Part shown: positions 13,444 to 24,935 of the stretch, in pieces
Layout: every line of letters starts with the position of its first letter
Numbering within the stretch: the stretch's first letter is position 1
Assembly: GCA_036925085.1 (NCBI GenBank)
Contig: JAUPFP010000013.1
Coordinates: 3,373,155 to 3,437,154 of the forward strand
From: Brachycybe producta
Lineage: Eukaryota > Arthropoda > Diplopoda > Playtdesmida > Andrognathidae
Length of the DNA stretch: 64,000 nucleotides
Direction of reading: 5' to 3'
Notes under the pieces: model-generated
The model's database searches: none
What the model was told of the DNA's origin: nothing
The model's input: only the letters and a program-made list of their open reading frames with translations
Program-made: the position numbers and the translations under genes

Positions 13444-14190
13444 TAATATACTCGAGTATAAAAGTCAGTTTTAAAGTGTTTAACTTTGGTCTTTGTTTTG
13501 GAACTTGAAAAAGTTATGTCTTTATAAAACTGGAAAACTTGTCTTATTCAAAAGAAAATGAATTTTATTGAATTCTTAACTATCATTTTTTTTTAATTGA
13601 AATGGCCCCATCCTGTATTTCAAACGGGACAAAAATATTTGCAACTTTTAAAAGAACCTATTTATGCTAATTAATTACTCTGCTCCATATTTAGTTATTC
13701 ATTTGAGAGGCTGTAACCCAGAAAAAAATGCAGGCAATTCTTGTGATATAATTAATATGCAAATTCAATATAATTTCTGAATTTTTTTTTTGCAATTTCT
13801 TTCTTTTTTGTGTCTTTAAATCATTCATTCCTTTATATTAATGGAAACCTTTTTAATCATTTCATTTCCTGTTTTTATGATCTGCCATTTTTTTTTTTCG
13901 TTTTAATTCAGGGTTTTAGTTTAAACTATGTGGGGGTGGTCTATTATAAAGCACACAATTTAATTAATTAATTGTCACATTTTCTGTAATTATTTTTTAT
14001 TCAAATTGACTTTTTTGTCAATGTGAATTCTAATGTATTTTGAAACAAAAAAAAACTTTTTAAATAATAAATTGAATAAGAAACAAGAATTTTTTATCTT
14101 TCAATATAGGAAATAACCCGATCTTACTTTTATAGTTGAAATATAAATAGAATATTACTAATGATTTTAAAGTTTAATATTATGCCAGCC

Positions 14191-14395
14191 TCATCGTAAG
14201 AAGAAGCTGATGACGTCAGAAGGGTTGATGAGAAATTTAGGCTTGTGTCGTTTTGTAGAATAAAAAAGAGGTAATAACAAAATAATGCATGAACCCTTGT
14301 GTTTAAACTGTTGATATCACTTTTTATCAGACAAAAATGACACAATCCTAAATATGATGTCAACTCCTCAGACATCACAAGCTTCTTTTTACAAT
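14191..14395. mobile_element. CRE-ended MITE, copy 1
   Basis: The termini carry GAAGCTGATGACGTCAG on the left and the inverse of GAAGCTTGTGATGTCTGAGG on the right. TTAGGATTGTGTCATTTT-type inner motifs are also inverted. It is about 205 bp. The same family recurs at 35100-35542. Confidence 0.65.
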
Positions 14396-14875
14396 GCTAG
14401 GAATGAACCTTGCATACAGAAAAAGTTTTTTTTAACTAGAAAAGGAATTTAATTTGAATAATTTATTCTATTTATTTAGCTGAAAGTATGCAGAAAAAAC
14501 TGGTGAAATTCTTTCTTATTGCCAGATAGAATTTTTATCAGCCAATAGGAAGGCGTCCTTCAGTAGCATTATGGCTCCTCCTCCGTTTTCTCACTATCTT
14601 TTATAAACTAGGAAATGTCCTTAGAAATTTTTTCTATTGTAAAGTGTGACAACCCTTGAACACCATAAGATGAAGCACTGAAGCTTGTGACGTCAGAGAG
14701 GTGAACAAAAAAATTTACGATTAAAATTGTTATTTTGTCTGAGAAAAAAAAAATCGAATGGTCTGTTTCAACCACTTTTTACAGAACATCTCTAATCACT
14801 AAAAGTCGCTCGTCTTTGAATCCATATGTGATAAAAAAAAATCAATAAAGAAGTTTTTAAACCAGAAAATAACAT

Positions 14876-14881
14876 TTTATT
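14876..14881 (-). terminator. Poly(A) signal of cyclin F
   Basis: AATAAA on the minus strand, about 150 bases beyond the cyclin F stop codon. Confidence 0.5.
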
Positions 14882-15033
14882 CAAAATAACAATGTATGGC
14901 AAAAACATTTGGCACATTTTGAGAATGTTTTAGTAACAAAAAAAAAATACCCCTGAATTTTCTTCCTCGTAAGACCCAAGAGAAAGATAGAAAATAATAA
15001 TACTGAAGATTGAACACAACACAAAAATCAATA

Positions 15034-18000
15034 TCATTGAGCAATATCGCTATTTGTACGATTAATATGCAATTTGCTTTCATCACAGATCATTTTTAAA
15101 CGTTTTTTATTTGCTTGTTTCTTTATAAAGACGATATTTCCGTCTTGGCAGATGTTGGAACCTTGTCGTTGTTGCCAAATACGAAGATTTGTTGACGCGT
15201 TTTTCGTCGCTTCATTGACTGAAAGGTAAAACCTTTTCAAACCTCCAATCTCGGTTACTTTCCGTCGAACGTAACTTTCGGATTGATACAAGAAACAGAC
15301 CTCTCGAAAACTCGGTATCTACAATGGTAATTCTTATTTTATAAGTCTTGCTTTTATGATTTAAATTTATAACAAATACTAACCCGCCAACGATCAGTCG
15401 AAACGCAACAGTATTTTTCCTGAGAATACTTTAACATCGTCGACTTCCATTCTGGAGTTTCCATAAAGTCATTTGAGTTGCTAAAACTGAATGCAAAATA
15501 TTTTACGACCACAAAAAAAAATGCAGATTTTTCTCTTATCAAAAGGTGCCTTACATGTTTTGATATAAATACATTGTCGTCTTTGAAACTGTTTCTTTTG
15601 TTATGGAAGTCCATTCTTGAAGACATTCTGGCCAGCAAATGTCTGTAATGGAGAATATGAAACTCAACATGGTTTTCAAGTGTAAACGACGTCCCCTTTT
15701 AATTTTGGTTATTATGTAATTTGGAAGCAAAATTAAGCAAAACGTGAATGGTAGATGAATAGATGACTTCCTCTTCCCATGATTCTGCAAACATGTAGGA
15801 TTTTCAATTTTTCAGGAAAAATATTACAGAAAAATTCAAAATATTGTAGAAACTAGAATACTTGATAATGCTAATAGTTTTCTCATTGTGATATCTTACA
15901 AAATATATCTTTTATGACAGTTTGAAAAAGGTGAAAATATTTTTTTGTGAAATGTTGATGAAAAAACCTAAAAATGGATCATTTTCAAACAGCTATATTT
16001 TTTAAGATATTGCATTGAAAAAATAATCTTTTACCATTCTACTTTTGAAAACAATTTGAATTTTTTCATAATATTGTTTCTAAAAAAAACGTTCGCTTGA
16101 CGTCAGAATTCTAGAAAAACGTTTATGAAACATAGCATTAGCCACTGCAGTGACGCTGTCCAGAAAAGGGGGGGGGGCAAAAGCAAAATAAATATTTATT
16201 CAGCCAAGTTATAAACGATTTTCACTGTTTTTATGTTGATATTTATTAAGTCTAAAAATTGAAACAAATATTGTCTGCTTATAGTTGGGTCATTTTCAAA
16301 AAAAGCTTATTTTAAAAGATATAACAACATGAAAATACTCGTAAGTGTTTAAATTACCCTTCTAGTATATAAAACACTTTCAATTATGTCTTATTTCCGC
16401 TTCTTAAAGACAGAATAACCAGAGTTCCAGAGAGATGTTTACACTTTTAAAACCAGTTTTAATTTATTTCCATTTGGATTTTTGTAAAATGATAAATTTT
16501 TCAAAGATTGTTTTTTTCTATAAAAAACGAACCCTGTCTTAAAACGACGGAAGCCAATTGGTAGCACGACGCTGCCAATAAAGCCTGAGGTAGATTTCGA
16601 AGTGGAAGCAAAAATAGAGATTGCTCCAATAGATAATGAGTCATAAAGTGAACAGAAGAATCACAACAACCAGATTTATTGACTAGAAGCATCAAATAGT
16701 CGAAAGTGGTCCACCTCTGAAAGAGAAAACAATTGTTATACCCTCTAAAATGGACGAATTAATTTTGAAAATACAAACCTGAAGATGACCTTTAAGAGTG
16801 GCCACTATGTGACCCATAGTTTGAACAACGTCCATATAATGATACGTATTGTCCGTTAGCCAAGCAGCTTGAGCAATGGTCAACGTACGAAGGTCTAACA
16901 ACCTCGTACTAAGAACTAGAGACGTTATGCCCAATAGTTGCAGTTTGGTTCGGCTGACCAATTGGCGTCCTAAAAAACGATCGAACAAATCGATGGCCAA
17001 GTGAAGAACGAACGGAGAACAACTGTGTTCGTCGGCCACTTCGATCATCCAACTTATAACGACGACCCTTTTGTATAATAGAAAGAGAGAGAAAACCAAA
17101 GGATAAATAATGTAAAATAGTTGTTTTTTAAAGAGGCGAATCGGTACTAGATTTTGATCATTAGAAAGGCAGTCGTTTTAAAGTGTGAACACCTCTCGAT
17201 GAATATTCTGTTTCTCAGATGCAAAATTAAGAGAAACTTGAAAGTATTTTAGAAACTAAAAGTGTAGCTAAATCACTTAACGATATTTTCATGTCGCTAT
17301 CTTTCAAAATAAACTTTTCAAAGTTTGAAAATGATCTAAGTTTAAGCAGACGATAATTTTTAATTTTTGTACCTAAAATGTTTATTTTGAAAGATCTCAA
17401 CATGAAAATACAATTAAATGATTAAGTTACCCCTTCCAGTTTCTAAAACACTTTTCTAGTTTCTCTTAATTTTGTTTCTGAAAGAGTGCAAAAATCAGCA
17501 GTTCATAATAAACCATCTTAACAAACTAAAGGGTATAGAAATGACTTAAAAATAATTTCATAACGATATCTTTCAAAGTAAACGTTTTTGTGGCAATTTG
17601 AAAATGGCGTTATAAAACATTCATTTTAAAAGATAATTGTTGAGAAATTACTTTCTTGCGATTCCATTACCTGCCTTGTTTCTAACAAATTTAATTTGAT
17701 GGTCGTAACATTTTGAATGAATGATTTACAGTAGTTTGAAAAGCCGCGTAAAGCTTTATCGCCTTAAAAGAACCAACTTAAATTTTAAAAAACCCATCAA
17801 TTCGTACCGCGCCCTCGTAAGTTTTGCTGGAATCGTAGAATAAACTCCGTGTTTGGACTCTGCAAACACTTTTCTAACAAAAGACTTTGCCATCTGTTGA
17901 TCGATTCCGCCGTAACGACCCACGAGATATTCTTCGCACAGCGCTAGTTGTACTTTGTAACACTTGGGATTCTTTGCCAAAATCTCTCTTAGTTTCCTCG

Positions 18001-20193
18001 GCCTTTCCCAAACGCGACAAGTTCCGTCCATCTGTTCAATACGCATCAACATCAAAGCCGCATGCGAACAAGAACCGTCCACTTCGATCGCTCTTCTCAA
18101 GAGTCCCTTAATGTCCGAAGACGGTTCCGTTTCGGACATGAGACTCAGAACTTGTCCAACTAAAAATAAAGCTCGACTCTGACACTTAACGATAAAACAG
18201 AAACATTAAAGACAATTAATAAAACAACGATCTTAATTTATGATTAAAAGGTGATTTTCTTTTATACATTTTGATCTTCGGTCAATTCGACTAAATGTTG
18301 AAATAATTTTATCTTGCAACAAACGTTCCGTTGATCGGACGATCTCCAAGGAGGACGGAAAAAGATCCACGAAATCGGTTCGGAAGGAGACACTTTACAA
18401 TCGGCCATCTCGAACATCTCTTGGGATAAACGTCCTCGGATTTCGTTGTTCTTTTCCAATGGAACGTTTTGAGCTGAAAAATATCGTCTGCTTAAGATGG
18501 TTTACGAACAACTAATTTTCAAACACTTAATTATTCTATTCTGTCTTTTAGAACCAAAATTAAGAGAAACTATGTGTTTTAAAAACTAGAAGGATAGTTG
18601 AATCACTCAAGGGTTTTTCATGTTTCATGTTTCTTCGAAATAAACTTTTTATTAAAAAAAATGAAAAAAAACTAATAAATATTGTTTACTCTTAAAGTTG
18701 GGTCATTTTCAAACTGACATAAAACGTTTATTTTGAAAGATATCAACATGAAAATATCCGTAAGTGATTGAGCTATCCTTCTAGTTTCTAAAACACTTTC
18801 AAGTTTCCCTAAGGTGGTTTAAATTGTAAACGACGTGATTAATCTGTTTTTCAAAAGTAAAATTAAAAGAAACATGAACGTGTTATAGAAACTAGAAGGG
18901 TAGCTCAATCATTTAAGGATATTTTAATATAAATATCTTTCAAAATAACGTTTTTATTTTTAAGCTATTAAAAATATTGCTTATTTTGAAAGATATCAAC
19001 ATGAAAAACCCGTGTAAGTGATTCAGCTACCGTTCTAGTTTCTAACACATGTTTCCATTTCCCCTTAAAAACGCAGAAATAAACACATGTTTGTAGTTTC
19101 TAAAACACTTGTGTTTTTCTTCATTTTGCGCCTAAAAGACAAAATAACCAGAGAATGTTCTATTTTTTAAAAAAAACTTTAAACTCGTTATTTTAAAAAT
19201 TTACGAATTTTATATTAAAAATTTATGAACTTTATCTTAAAAATTTACGAATTTAGTAAAATTTTTGTAAAATTGTGTAAAATTGTAAAAATTTAGTAAA
19301 ATAAAATTCAGAAATTTTTAAAATAAATTTCTCAATTTTATTTTAAAATTTTTTATGAACATTATTTTAAAAATTTACGTATTTTATCTTAAAAATGTAC
19401 TAACTTTATCTTAAAAATTTACGAATTTTATTTTAAAAATTTATGAACTACCGAAATTATTTCATTTTTCGTTAAGGTCACGTGCAAAATAAACGATGAG
19501 AACGTTTTATATTTTTTCTACCATTTTTGAAACTAAAATCATTAATATTAATTTACATTCGACCCGTAAAACTATGCGAATGTTTGAAATTTCAGATATA
19601 TACAGTATATTATGTTAGAAATTCATTTCACACATGAGCCTCAAGGGCGGGAAACCCTTAGTATAAACTAATACCTTCGTCGTAAACATAAGTCGTTGCT
19701 AATTTAATCTGAGCTTCCAAGTTTCCTGCTCTAGCGGCTCTATAACGAAATGGAGAGAAATAAAAACCGATCGTTAAGCTTGAAGTTTCTTTAAGAGAAG
19801 CAGCAGCTAATTAATTAAACGAACTGAAGAATGTGGTTACGGTTCCTATGAGTGGGCCAAAGTAAATGTAATCGAGCTTCAGACCAAAGTTTCTTGTTTT
19901 CATCGATAAGATTCAAGATCCGAGTTGAAACCTTAAAAAAAAAAAATAACGAATCACTAACGAATGAAAAAACAACGGAATTTAGTCGTAGTTTGATTCG
20001 TTACTCTTCTGCATCGAATGAGATCTTTAAATGGTAAATAGGAAAGCAACAACAACAAAACATCTTCAGGTAAATTGAGAATTAATCCATCTGAAATCGA
20101 GAGAAAATTAATTAAAATTAAAATAGTTGTAAAAAGAAATCGTTTTAACGAACCGTTCGTTTGTATTTTGCTAGAAAACGTAACGTTGTTCAT
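15034..20193 (-). CDS. CCNF: Cyclin F, 11 exons, about 609 aa
   Basis: Exons (minus strand): 20193-20154, 20090-20005, 19931-19825, 19739-19675, 18473-18268, 18184-17808, 17067-16779, 16716-16533, 15642-15555, 15486-15384, 15318-15034. Cyclin F is the founding F-box protein, the substrate receptor of an SCF ubiquitin ligase acting on cell-cycle proteins. Seen here: an F-box at residues 15-45 (LNLPEDVLLLLLSYL); a helical linker with ISWIFFRPPW, matching the family's WLFIRPPW; a cyclin N box with ISWMIEVADEHS, LQLLGIT and WLTDNTYHYMD; and a cyclin C box. The tail after the cyclin boxes is short and lacks the long PEST region of vertebrate cyclin F (about 790 aa). The substrate-docking patch normally MRYIL reads RVVVI. 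Three donors are the non-standard GTTCGT. The exon 3/4 junction and first exon are the least certain. Confidence 0.9.
17223..17474. mobile_element. Long-TIR foldback family, full copy 1
   Basis: The left arm starts AAAATTAAGAGAAACTTGAA; the right arm is its inverse, ending in CTCTTAATTTT. Arms exceed 100 bp. It lies in a cyclin F intron. Confidence 0.75.
18555..18811. mobile_element. Long-TIR foldback family, full copy 2
   Basis: Both arms carry the inverted pair TTTTAAAAACTAGAAGG and CCTTCTAGTTTCTAAAACA, and a central GGGTCATTTTCAAA segment. It lies in a cyclin F intron. Confidence 0.75.
18857..19066. mobile_element. Long-TIR foldback family, full copy 3
   Basis: Only about 45 bp from copy 2 and in the same intron. 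The GATATCAACATGAAAA arm and its inverse are recognisable; the centre is shortened. Confidence 0.7.
19160..19460. repeat. Minisatellite, degenerate TTAAAAATTTACGAATTTTA unit
   Basis: About ten imperfect units of 22-30 bp with alternating ACGAATTT and ATGAACTTT cores. It lies in a cyclin F intron. Confidence 0.7.
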
Positions 20194-20525
20194 TTCTAGA
20201 TGAATTAAAAACGTTTAAAAAAAACTAACTTTCTACAGGAGACTAACTAACGCGGCTAATTAAATAATGAAGAAAAGCGCGTAAAAAAAACAAACAACCC
20301 GATGTAACGGTCTTAAAACGTACGGTAGAAACCGGTAAAAGTGGATTTTTTAAATGGCCACAATGCTACCAATTGCAAAGTCAGTACTTAGCAGCGTCCG
20401 TTGTCATGGTAACCGATTAGAATTTCTTTTGTTTATAAATAGATGGCGCCACATACACCAAGAAAAAGACTTATAACGTCATAATACGTCTATGAGTCAA
20501 TGCTATTTCAGAGAAAATACCAGAC

Positions 20526-20731
20526 ACAGGCAATTAGAAATCGGGACATACAGAAGTTGGCGCCGCCCTTTTTATGACGACCGGCAACTTCTAATAGGTT
20601 TGTTGTGTGTTTTGATGTTGAAAAGGGTGGAGCATGTGACGTCAGACTACATAACCAACCAATTAGAAGTTTCCGGTCGTCATAAAAAGGGCGGAGCCAA
20701 CTTCTGTATGTCCCGATTTCTAATTGCCTGT
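20526..20731. mobile_element. MULE-like MITE (ACAGGCA family), copy E
   Basis: A 206-bp near-perfect palindromic element with ACAGGCAATTAGAAATCGGG ends and inner GCCGCCCTTTTTATGACG arms around TGACGTCAG. Unlike copies A-D, the flanks (ATACCAGAC and ATGCTGAGT) do not match, so the duplication has decayed or the copy was rearranged. Confidence 0.75.
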
Positions 20732-20940
20732 ATGCTGAGTAGCTATTTATGTTGTTTTTGTCGGCTCCGGAGGGCGCCACTGCTGTGGCTATTATGTTCT
20801 ATAGGAGATCTTTTCCTCTCCACCCGCGGTTTTCAGATAATTCTTACTACAGGCAATTGTGCCCAGCATTAGAATTTCTTTTCCTCCGCCTCTTATATGA
20901 CGTAAGACCAAGAAACAAACCAATTAGAAATTAAAGACAC

Positions 20941-23036
20941 GCTCAATAAATTGTTCAAAACTACTTGTTACAGCGACAACTAGCCTCTCCCTCCGACCCA
21001 CCAAAATTCCCCTCCAAAATTTAAGAAATTTTATTACTAGAGATGCTAGCGCCATCTATTGTTTTTTTTCTTAAACATGAGTTATGTGTGCATATTTTTT
21101 CGAATTTTAAATTTTCCCTCTTAAACTCTAACCCCCTCCCACTCCTTCATTAACATAGCCTAACCCAACAGTAACCCACTAACCTAACCAAACCTAACAC
21201 CTTATATATGGACTCTATGTAATAGTTGATTATAGCGCCCCTGTCTTCAAACATTTCAATCATTAATTAAAAAAGTTCTATGTTAAAAATCCTATACCTC
21301 AAAAAAAAGTTTTTGCTTTTTGGCAAAACTTTTTTAATGGAGACGGTGGCTCCATCTACTTTGGCTGAATTTTTTTAATTTTGTTTTAGGAAACATTCAA
21401 GGTTAGGAAGGTTCCTAAGTATAATTTATTAGGTTGGTTGATGCAGTGTTTAATTTGGCTGTGGGGTTAACATCGCTGCTTTCTGTACTGGTGTTCATGG
21501 GTTCAATTCTCAGTGGTGTTTGTCAAATTTTAATGTTTTAAAAATTGTTAAAATAATCTTAAATACATTTATTGTTAAAATTCTTGTTCTTAAAAATTTA
21601 TTTTTAAAGATATTTAATAAATTTAAAAGATATTTTTTTCCGTGACCCTTCTACTTTCTATTAATTTGTTTTTAAAAAATGTAAAATTTACTTTTTAAGT
21701 TAAAAAGTTTAAGAAAAAACAACAACACAAAAATCACAAACATGTTTATGAGTCCCAAACATGTTCGTTATTTTTGCCTGCAATATAGCTATACATATAC
21801 ATATACATGGATTGTTTTTGAATTACTATGTAGTTGTTACACTTACCCAAATAAATAAATTTAAATAAGTATTATTTTGAGTTTGTATTACAATATAGAA
21901 AAAAATACAAATAAATTGATTATACTTTCCCGTTGTTAACTTCTCTTTTAGAAAACGTTTAATCCCAGGATTTGGATTGTTATGCAATCCCGAATCCCGG
22001 GATTGAAAATTTTCGGAATTTTTGCAAACCCTAGTTCTAATACATTTATATATAGGCCTACATTATAATACATTACTGTATATATTTAGTATAATTTATT
22101 ATATTTTTGTTTTACAATAATTGTGAAACTACATTAAAATATAATTGTTTATTTTCTGAAACTATTTAATTTATTGCAATATTTATAATGGAAATGTATA
22201 TGTATTTTTTAAAAGAACTAAATTAGCGAAATTATAATTATTTATTTGTATGTTATTCTATTAATTTGCATGGTCCTTTGTATAGGAATAGCTAAATAAA
22301 AAGTGGGGCTTGTAAAAAGTTGGCACAAAAAAGAAACTTTTTAAGAACAAGAATTTTAACAATAAATGTATTTAAGATTATTTTAACAATTTTTAAAACG
22401 TTAAAATTTAACAAACACCACTGAGAATTGAACCCATGAACACCAGTACAGAAAACAGTGATGTTAACCCCACAGCCAAACTGAACGCTGCATCAACCAA
22501 CCTAATAAATTATACTTAGGAACCTTCCCAACCTTTAATGTTTCATAAAACAAAATTAAAAAAATTCAGCCAAAGTAGATGGAGCCACCGTCTCCATTAA
22601 AAAAATTTTGCCAAAAAGCAAAAACTTTTTTTTGAGGTATAGGATTTTTAACATAGAACTTTTTTAATTAATGTTTGAAATGTTTGAAGACAGGGGCGCT
22701 ATAATCAACTATTACATAGAGTCCATATATAAGGTGTTAGGTTTGGTTAGGTTAGTGGGTTAGAGTTCGGTTAGGTTAGGTTAGTGGTTTAATGTTGGGG
22801 GGAGGGGTAATGTAGGGGTTTAATAGTGGGGTGGTTTGAGTTTAAGAGGGAAAATTTAAAATTCGAAAAAATATACACACACATATATAACTCATGTTTA
22901 AGAGAATAACAATAGAAAATTAAAAATTAAAAACATTAAAAAAAATTCTTAAATTTTGGAGGGGAATTTTGGTGGGTCGGAGGGAGAGTCTAGTTATCGC
23001 TGTTATAAATTATAATTTGAACAATTTATTCAATAT
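20941..23036. mobile_element. 2.1-kb foldback element with about 650-bp inverted arms
   Basis: The left arm (20941 to about 21600) and right arm (about 22320-23036) are inverted copies, from CAATAAATTGTTCAAA at the outside to AAGAACAAGAATTTTAACA at the inside. The roughly 700-bp loop has no reading frame of note. Each arm contains a tRNA-like module (21455-21525 and its inverse at 22420-22490) and a TAACC/TTAGG-rich stretch. No transposase is present. It could be a foldback transposon or two inverted copies of a tRNA-derived SINE-like repeat. Confidence 0.75.
21455..21525 (+). repeat. tRNA-derived module inside the foldback arm
   Basis: TGGCTGTGGGGTTAACATCG resembles a Pol III A box, and GGTTCAATTC, about 45 bases later, fits the B box. 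A T-arm stem of 4 pairs can be drawn, but there is no full cloverleaf, so this is a SINE-like relic and not a tRNA gene. The inverted partner is at 22420-22490. Confidence 0.45.
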
Positions 23037-23369
23037 GAATTAAAGCGAAAGTTCGGGAGAAATCGGTTCGATTTCTAAACGGAAAAAGATAACTTCTGAG
23101 GGACATTGTCCTATTTGTTGTTCCCGGAAGAATTCAAAGTAAACTATTGTAAATATTGAAAGATTACAGGTATTTTTTGAATAATTTGTCAAATTTCAAA
23201 TAAAATGGCGCCAAAGTTAAAAACTTAATTTAAAAACCAAATTAAAAGGAATGTTTTGTACTTTTTAAACTGTGATTAATTCTAATTGTCTTTCAGAAGA
23301 GCAAAATTAAAGAGAAACTTGAAAGTCGTTTAAAAACTAGAAGGGCAGCTCAATATATGTTGATATCTT

Positions 23370-23610
23370 ACAAATGTTGTTAACATTTATAGAAACTTTT
23401 AACAATGCAAATGTTATCAACAAATATTATTGACAAAAATTAATAGCAAATTGTTATTAACATTGTTTGCAGACTTTTAACATTTTTAATAGGAAATGTT
23501 ATCAATAAGTGTTGGTAACAAAAGTTAATAACATTTTCTAGGTCGATTTGTTAACATATGTTAAAAACATTGTTATAATAACACGTGTTTTCAGCAATGT
23601 TACCTTCAGT
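23370..23610. repeat. GTTAACA/TGTTATTAACA-rich degenerate repeat
   Basis: Multiple variants of AATGTTATCAACAA and GTTAACA occur in both orientations within 240 bp. There is no coding signal. Confidence 0.4.
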
Positions 23611-23680
23611 GTGTAAAATGCCGGCCTTTCGAAAAAGGCCCCGTTTCCACTTAATAACATTAAAGTGATTATTATTTCAG

Positions 23681-23976
23681 TGAGGTCACTCTGATCTTGA
23701 CGGAGTTGGACACGAAAGAGGCCGCCTTCAAAAGCATTGAAATTGCACTGGACAGTGGTCATCAGCCAAGAGATAAAACCGTGCTGAAGACGAAATGGTT
23801 GTACTAGAGCGTAAAGCGAGGCGAACCCATTCTAAGAAACGATATGAAAGAATTCGAACTACGAACCGAGACGAACGGAAGCAAAGTGGACGTCGTGATA
23901 ACCAGACCAGCACCGTGGCACGGTACGCTTGTCAGAGAAGGGCGCCACTTCAACACAAGAATCAAACACGTGTGGT
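23681..23976 (+). pseudogene. Orphan coding-like fragment with an in-frame TAG
   Basis: After a good acceptor (TTATTTCAG ending at 23680) one frame reads a balanced, protein-like sequence: about 41 codons beginning EVTLILTELDTKEAAF, a TAG at 23805-23807, then about 55 more codons in the same frame (SVKRGEPILRNDMKEF ... NTRIKHVW). Codon composition is much less AT-rich than the flanks. I do not recognise the protein. It could be a decayed gene copy, a retrocopy fragment, or two exons of an unseen gene. Confidence 0.35.
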
Positions 23977-24050
23977 CAGTATATATTCCCTTATATACTG
24001 ACAACAAGGGTTTGATTAATTTATCATTATTTCATTTCATTTTCATTATT

Positions 24051-24117
24051 CGTTCATGTCAAAAATACTATGAATTAGTGATATATCAACTGATTCATAC
24101 TCTTTTTGACATGAACG
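24051..24117. mobile_element. Tiny hairpin element with CGTTCATGTCAAAAA ends
   Basis: The left end CGTTCATGTCAAAAA is mirrored by TTTTTGACATGAACG, with TATGAATTAGTGATATATCA partly mirrored inside. It is about 67 bp. Confidence 0.5.
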
Positions 24118-24479
24118 GCGCCCCATAAGTAGATACCTATTTAAAGGCCCCTGACACACAGACCACTTTCCGTGGGTGCACAATAATATTAAACGTGTGC
24201 GCAATATTATTGTGTGTGTGTGCACAATATTAATGAGCGCATATGCAATATTATTGAACGTAAATGATTGTGCGATATGTCCCAAACGGGCTTACATAAA
24301 TTTCTGGAAATTCTTTAAGTTTACATCCGATTTTGAATCTGATATTTCTGAAAGTAGAATTTTTATTGTCTGTTGACAATGACAAAATTTCGCTTTTTTT
24401 ATTGACCTTCAAGATACCATGGAAGAAACTAGAAGAGTACAGGAATTGAATAAAAGTATTTTATTCAATGGGGATTGAC

Positions 24480-24640
24480 ATTTATATATTCATTTTGTTT
24501 TTATATATGTACATGTATATGTACTTGACAATGCTTAATGCTGCATATGGACTTTTATGTCCCTCTGCCATAGGCCTATTTGGCTGCTAGCAGAGTACTA
24601 ATTGTAATTGTAATTGTAATTTAATTCTAGTTTAAAATAA
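24480..24640 (+). mobile_element. Non-LTR-type 3' tail ending in (ATTGTA)n
   Basis: A GGCCTATTTGGCTGCTAGCA tail like that at 4330-4365, followed by a short (ATTGTA) microsatellite, the usual end of a truncated non-LTR retroelement. No coding part remains. Confidence 0.4.
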
Positions 24641-24711
24641 ACTGTGAATTTCTTTTTAAAGTTTTTTTTTTAAAAAAATCTCTCTACTTATTTTTTTGGA
24701 AAACATTTTTT

Positions 24712-24717
24712 TTTATT
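24712..24717 (-). terminator. Poly(A) signal candidate of MFSD11
   Basis: AATAAA on the minus strand about 220 bases after the MFSD11 stop codon. Confidence 0.35.
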
Positions 24718-24935
24718 CACAATAACCTCCATAATCTAAAACGTTACTTAAAATAAAGCTAAACTTAAAAAAACCGGCCTTTATAATTTTTTTATAGTTT
24801 ATGGAGAATTCTTTTAAGTGTAGCTTCATCTTAAAGCAACGTTTTAGAAAGTATAAATTATAATGCAAAGAAAAAAAATCGGAATTATTTTATAATTTTT
24901 CAGTATAAAAAAAACTTAATTAAAATGAATATGTT

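Larger units (their letters stand above)
12103..14875. other. Intergenic region between convergent iRhom and cyclin F
   Basis: No gene is seen. It contains a (CA)n run and TGGTCGA-like repeat near 12620-12740, a pogo-like MITE at 13226-13443, a CRE-ended MITE at 14191-14395 and a half copy at 14661-14760. The rest is AT-rich unique sequence. Confidence 0.7.

Noticed and set aside
14200-14215. CRE site TGACGTCA as a cyclin F or iRhom regulator
   Set aside because: It is a fixed part of the transposon terminus, repeated in every copy of that family; there is no reason to link it to a neighbouring gene.
20492-20872. Protein-like frames on both strands at the MITE copies (also at 33521-33994 and 53129-53326)
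   Set aside because: The similar peptides recur because the same transposon is read in each copy; they are not a gene family.
21455-21525. Functional tRNA gene
   Set aside because: Box A and B-like motifs are present but no complete cloverleaf or acceptor stem can be drawn, and an inverted duplicate exists in the other arm.
21160-22800. TTAGG/CCTAA strings as an interstitial telomere
   Set aside because: Units are interrupted and degenerate and sit symmetrically in the arms of a foldback element, so they are part of the repeat and not a telomere scar.
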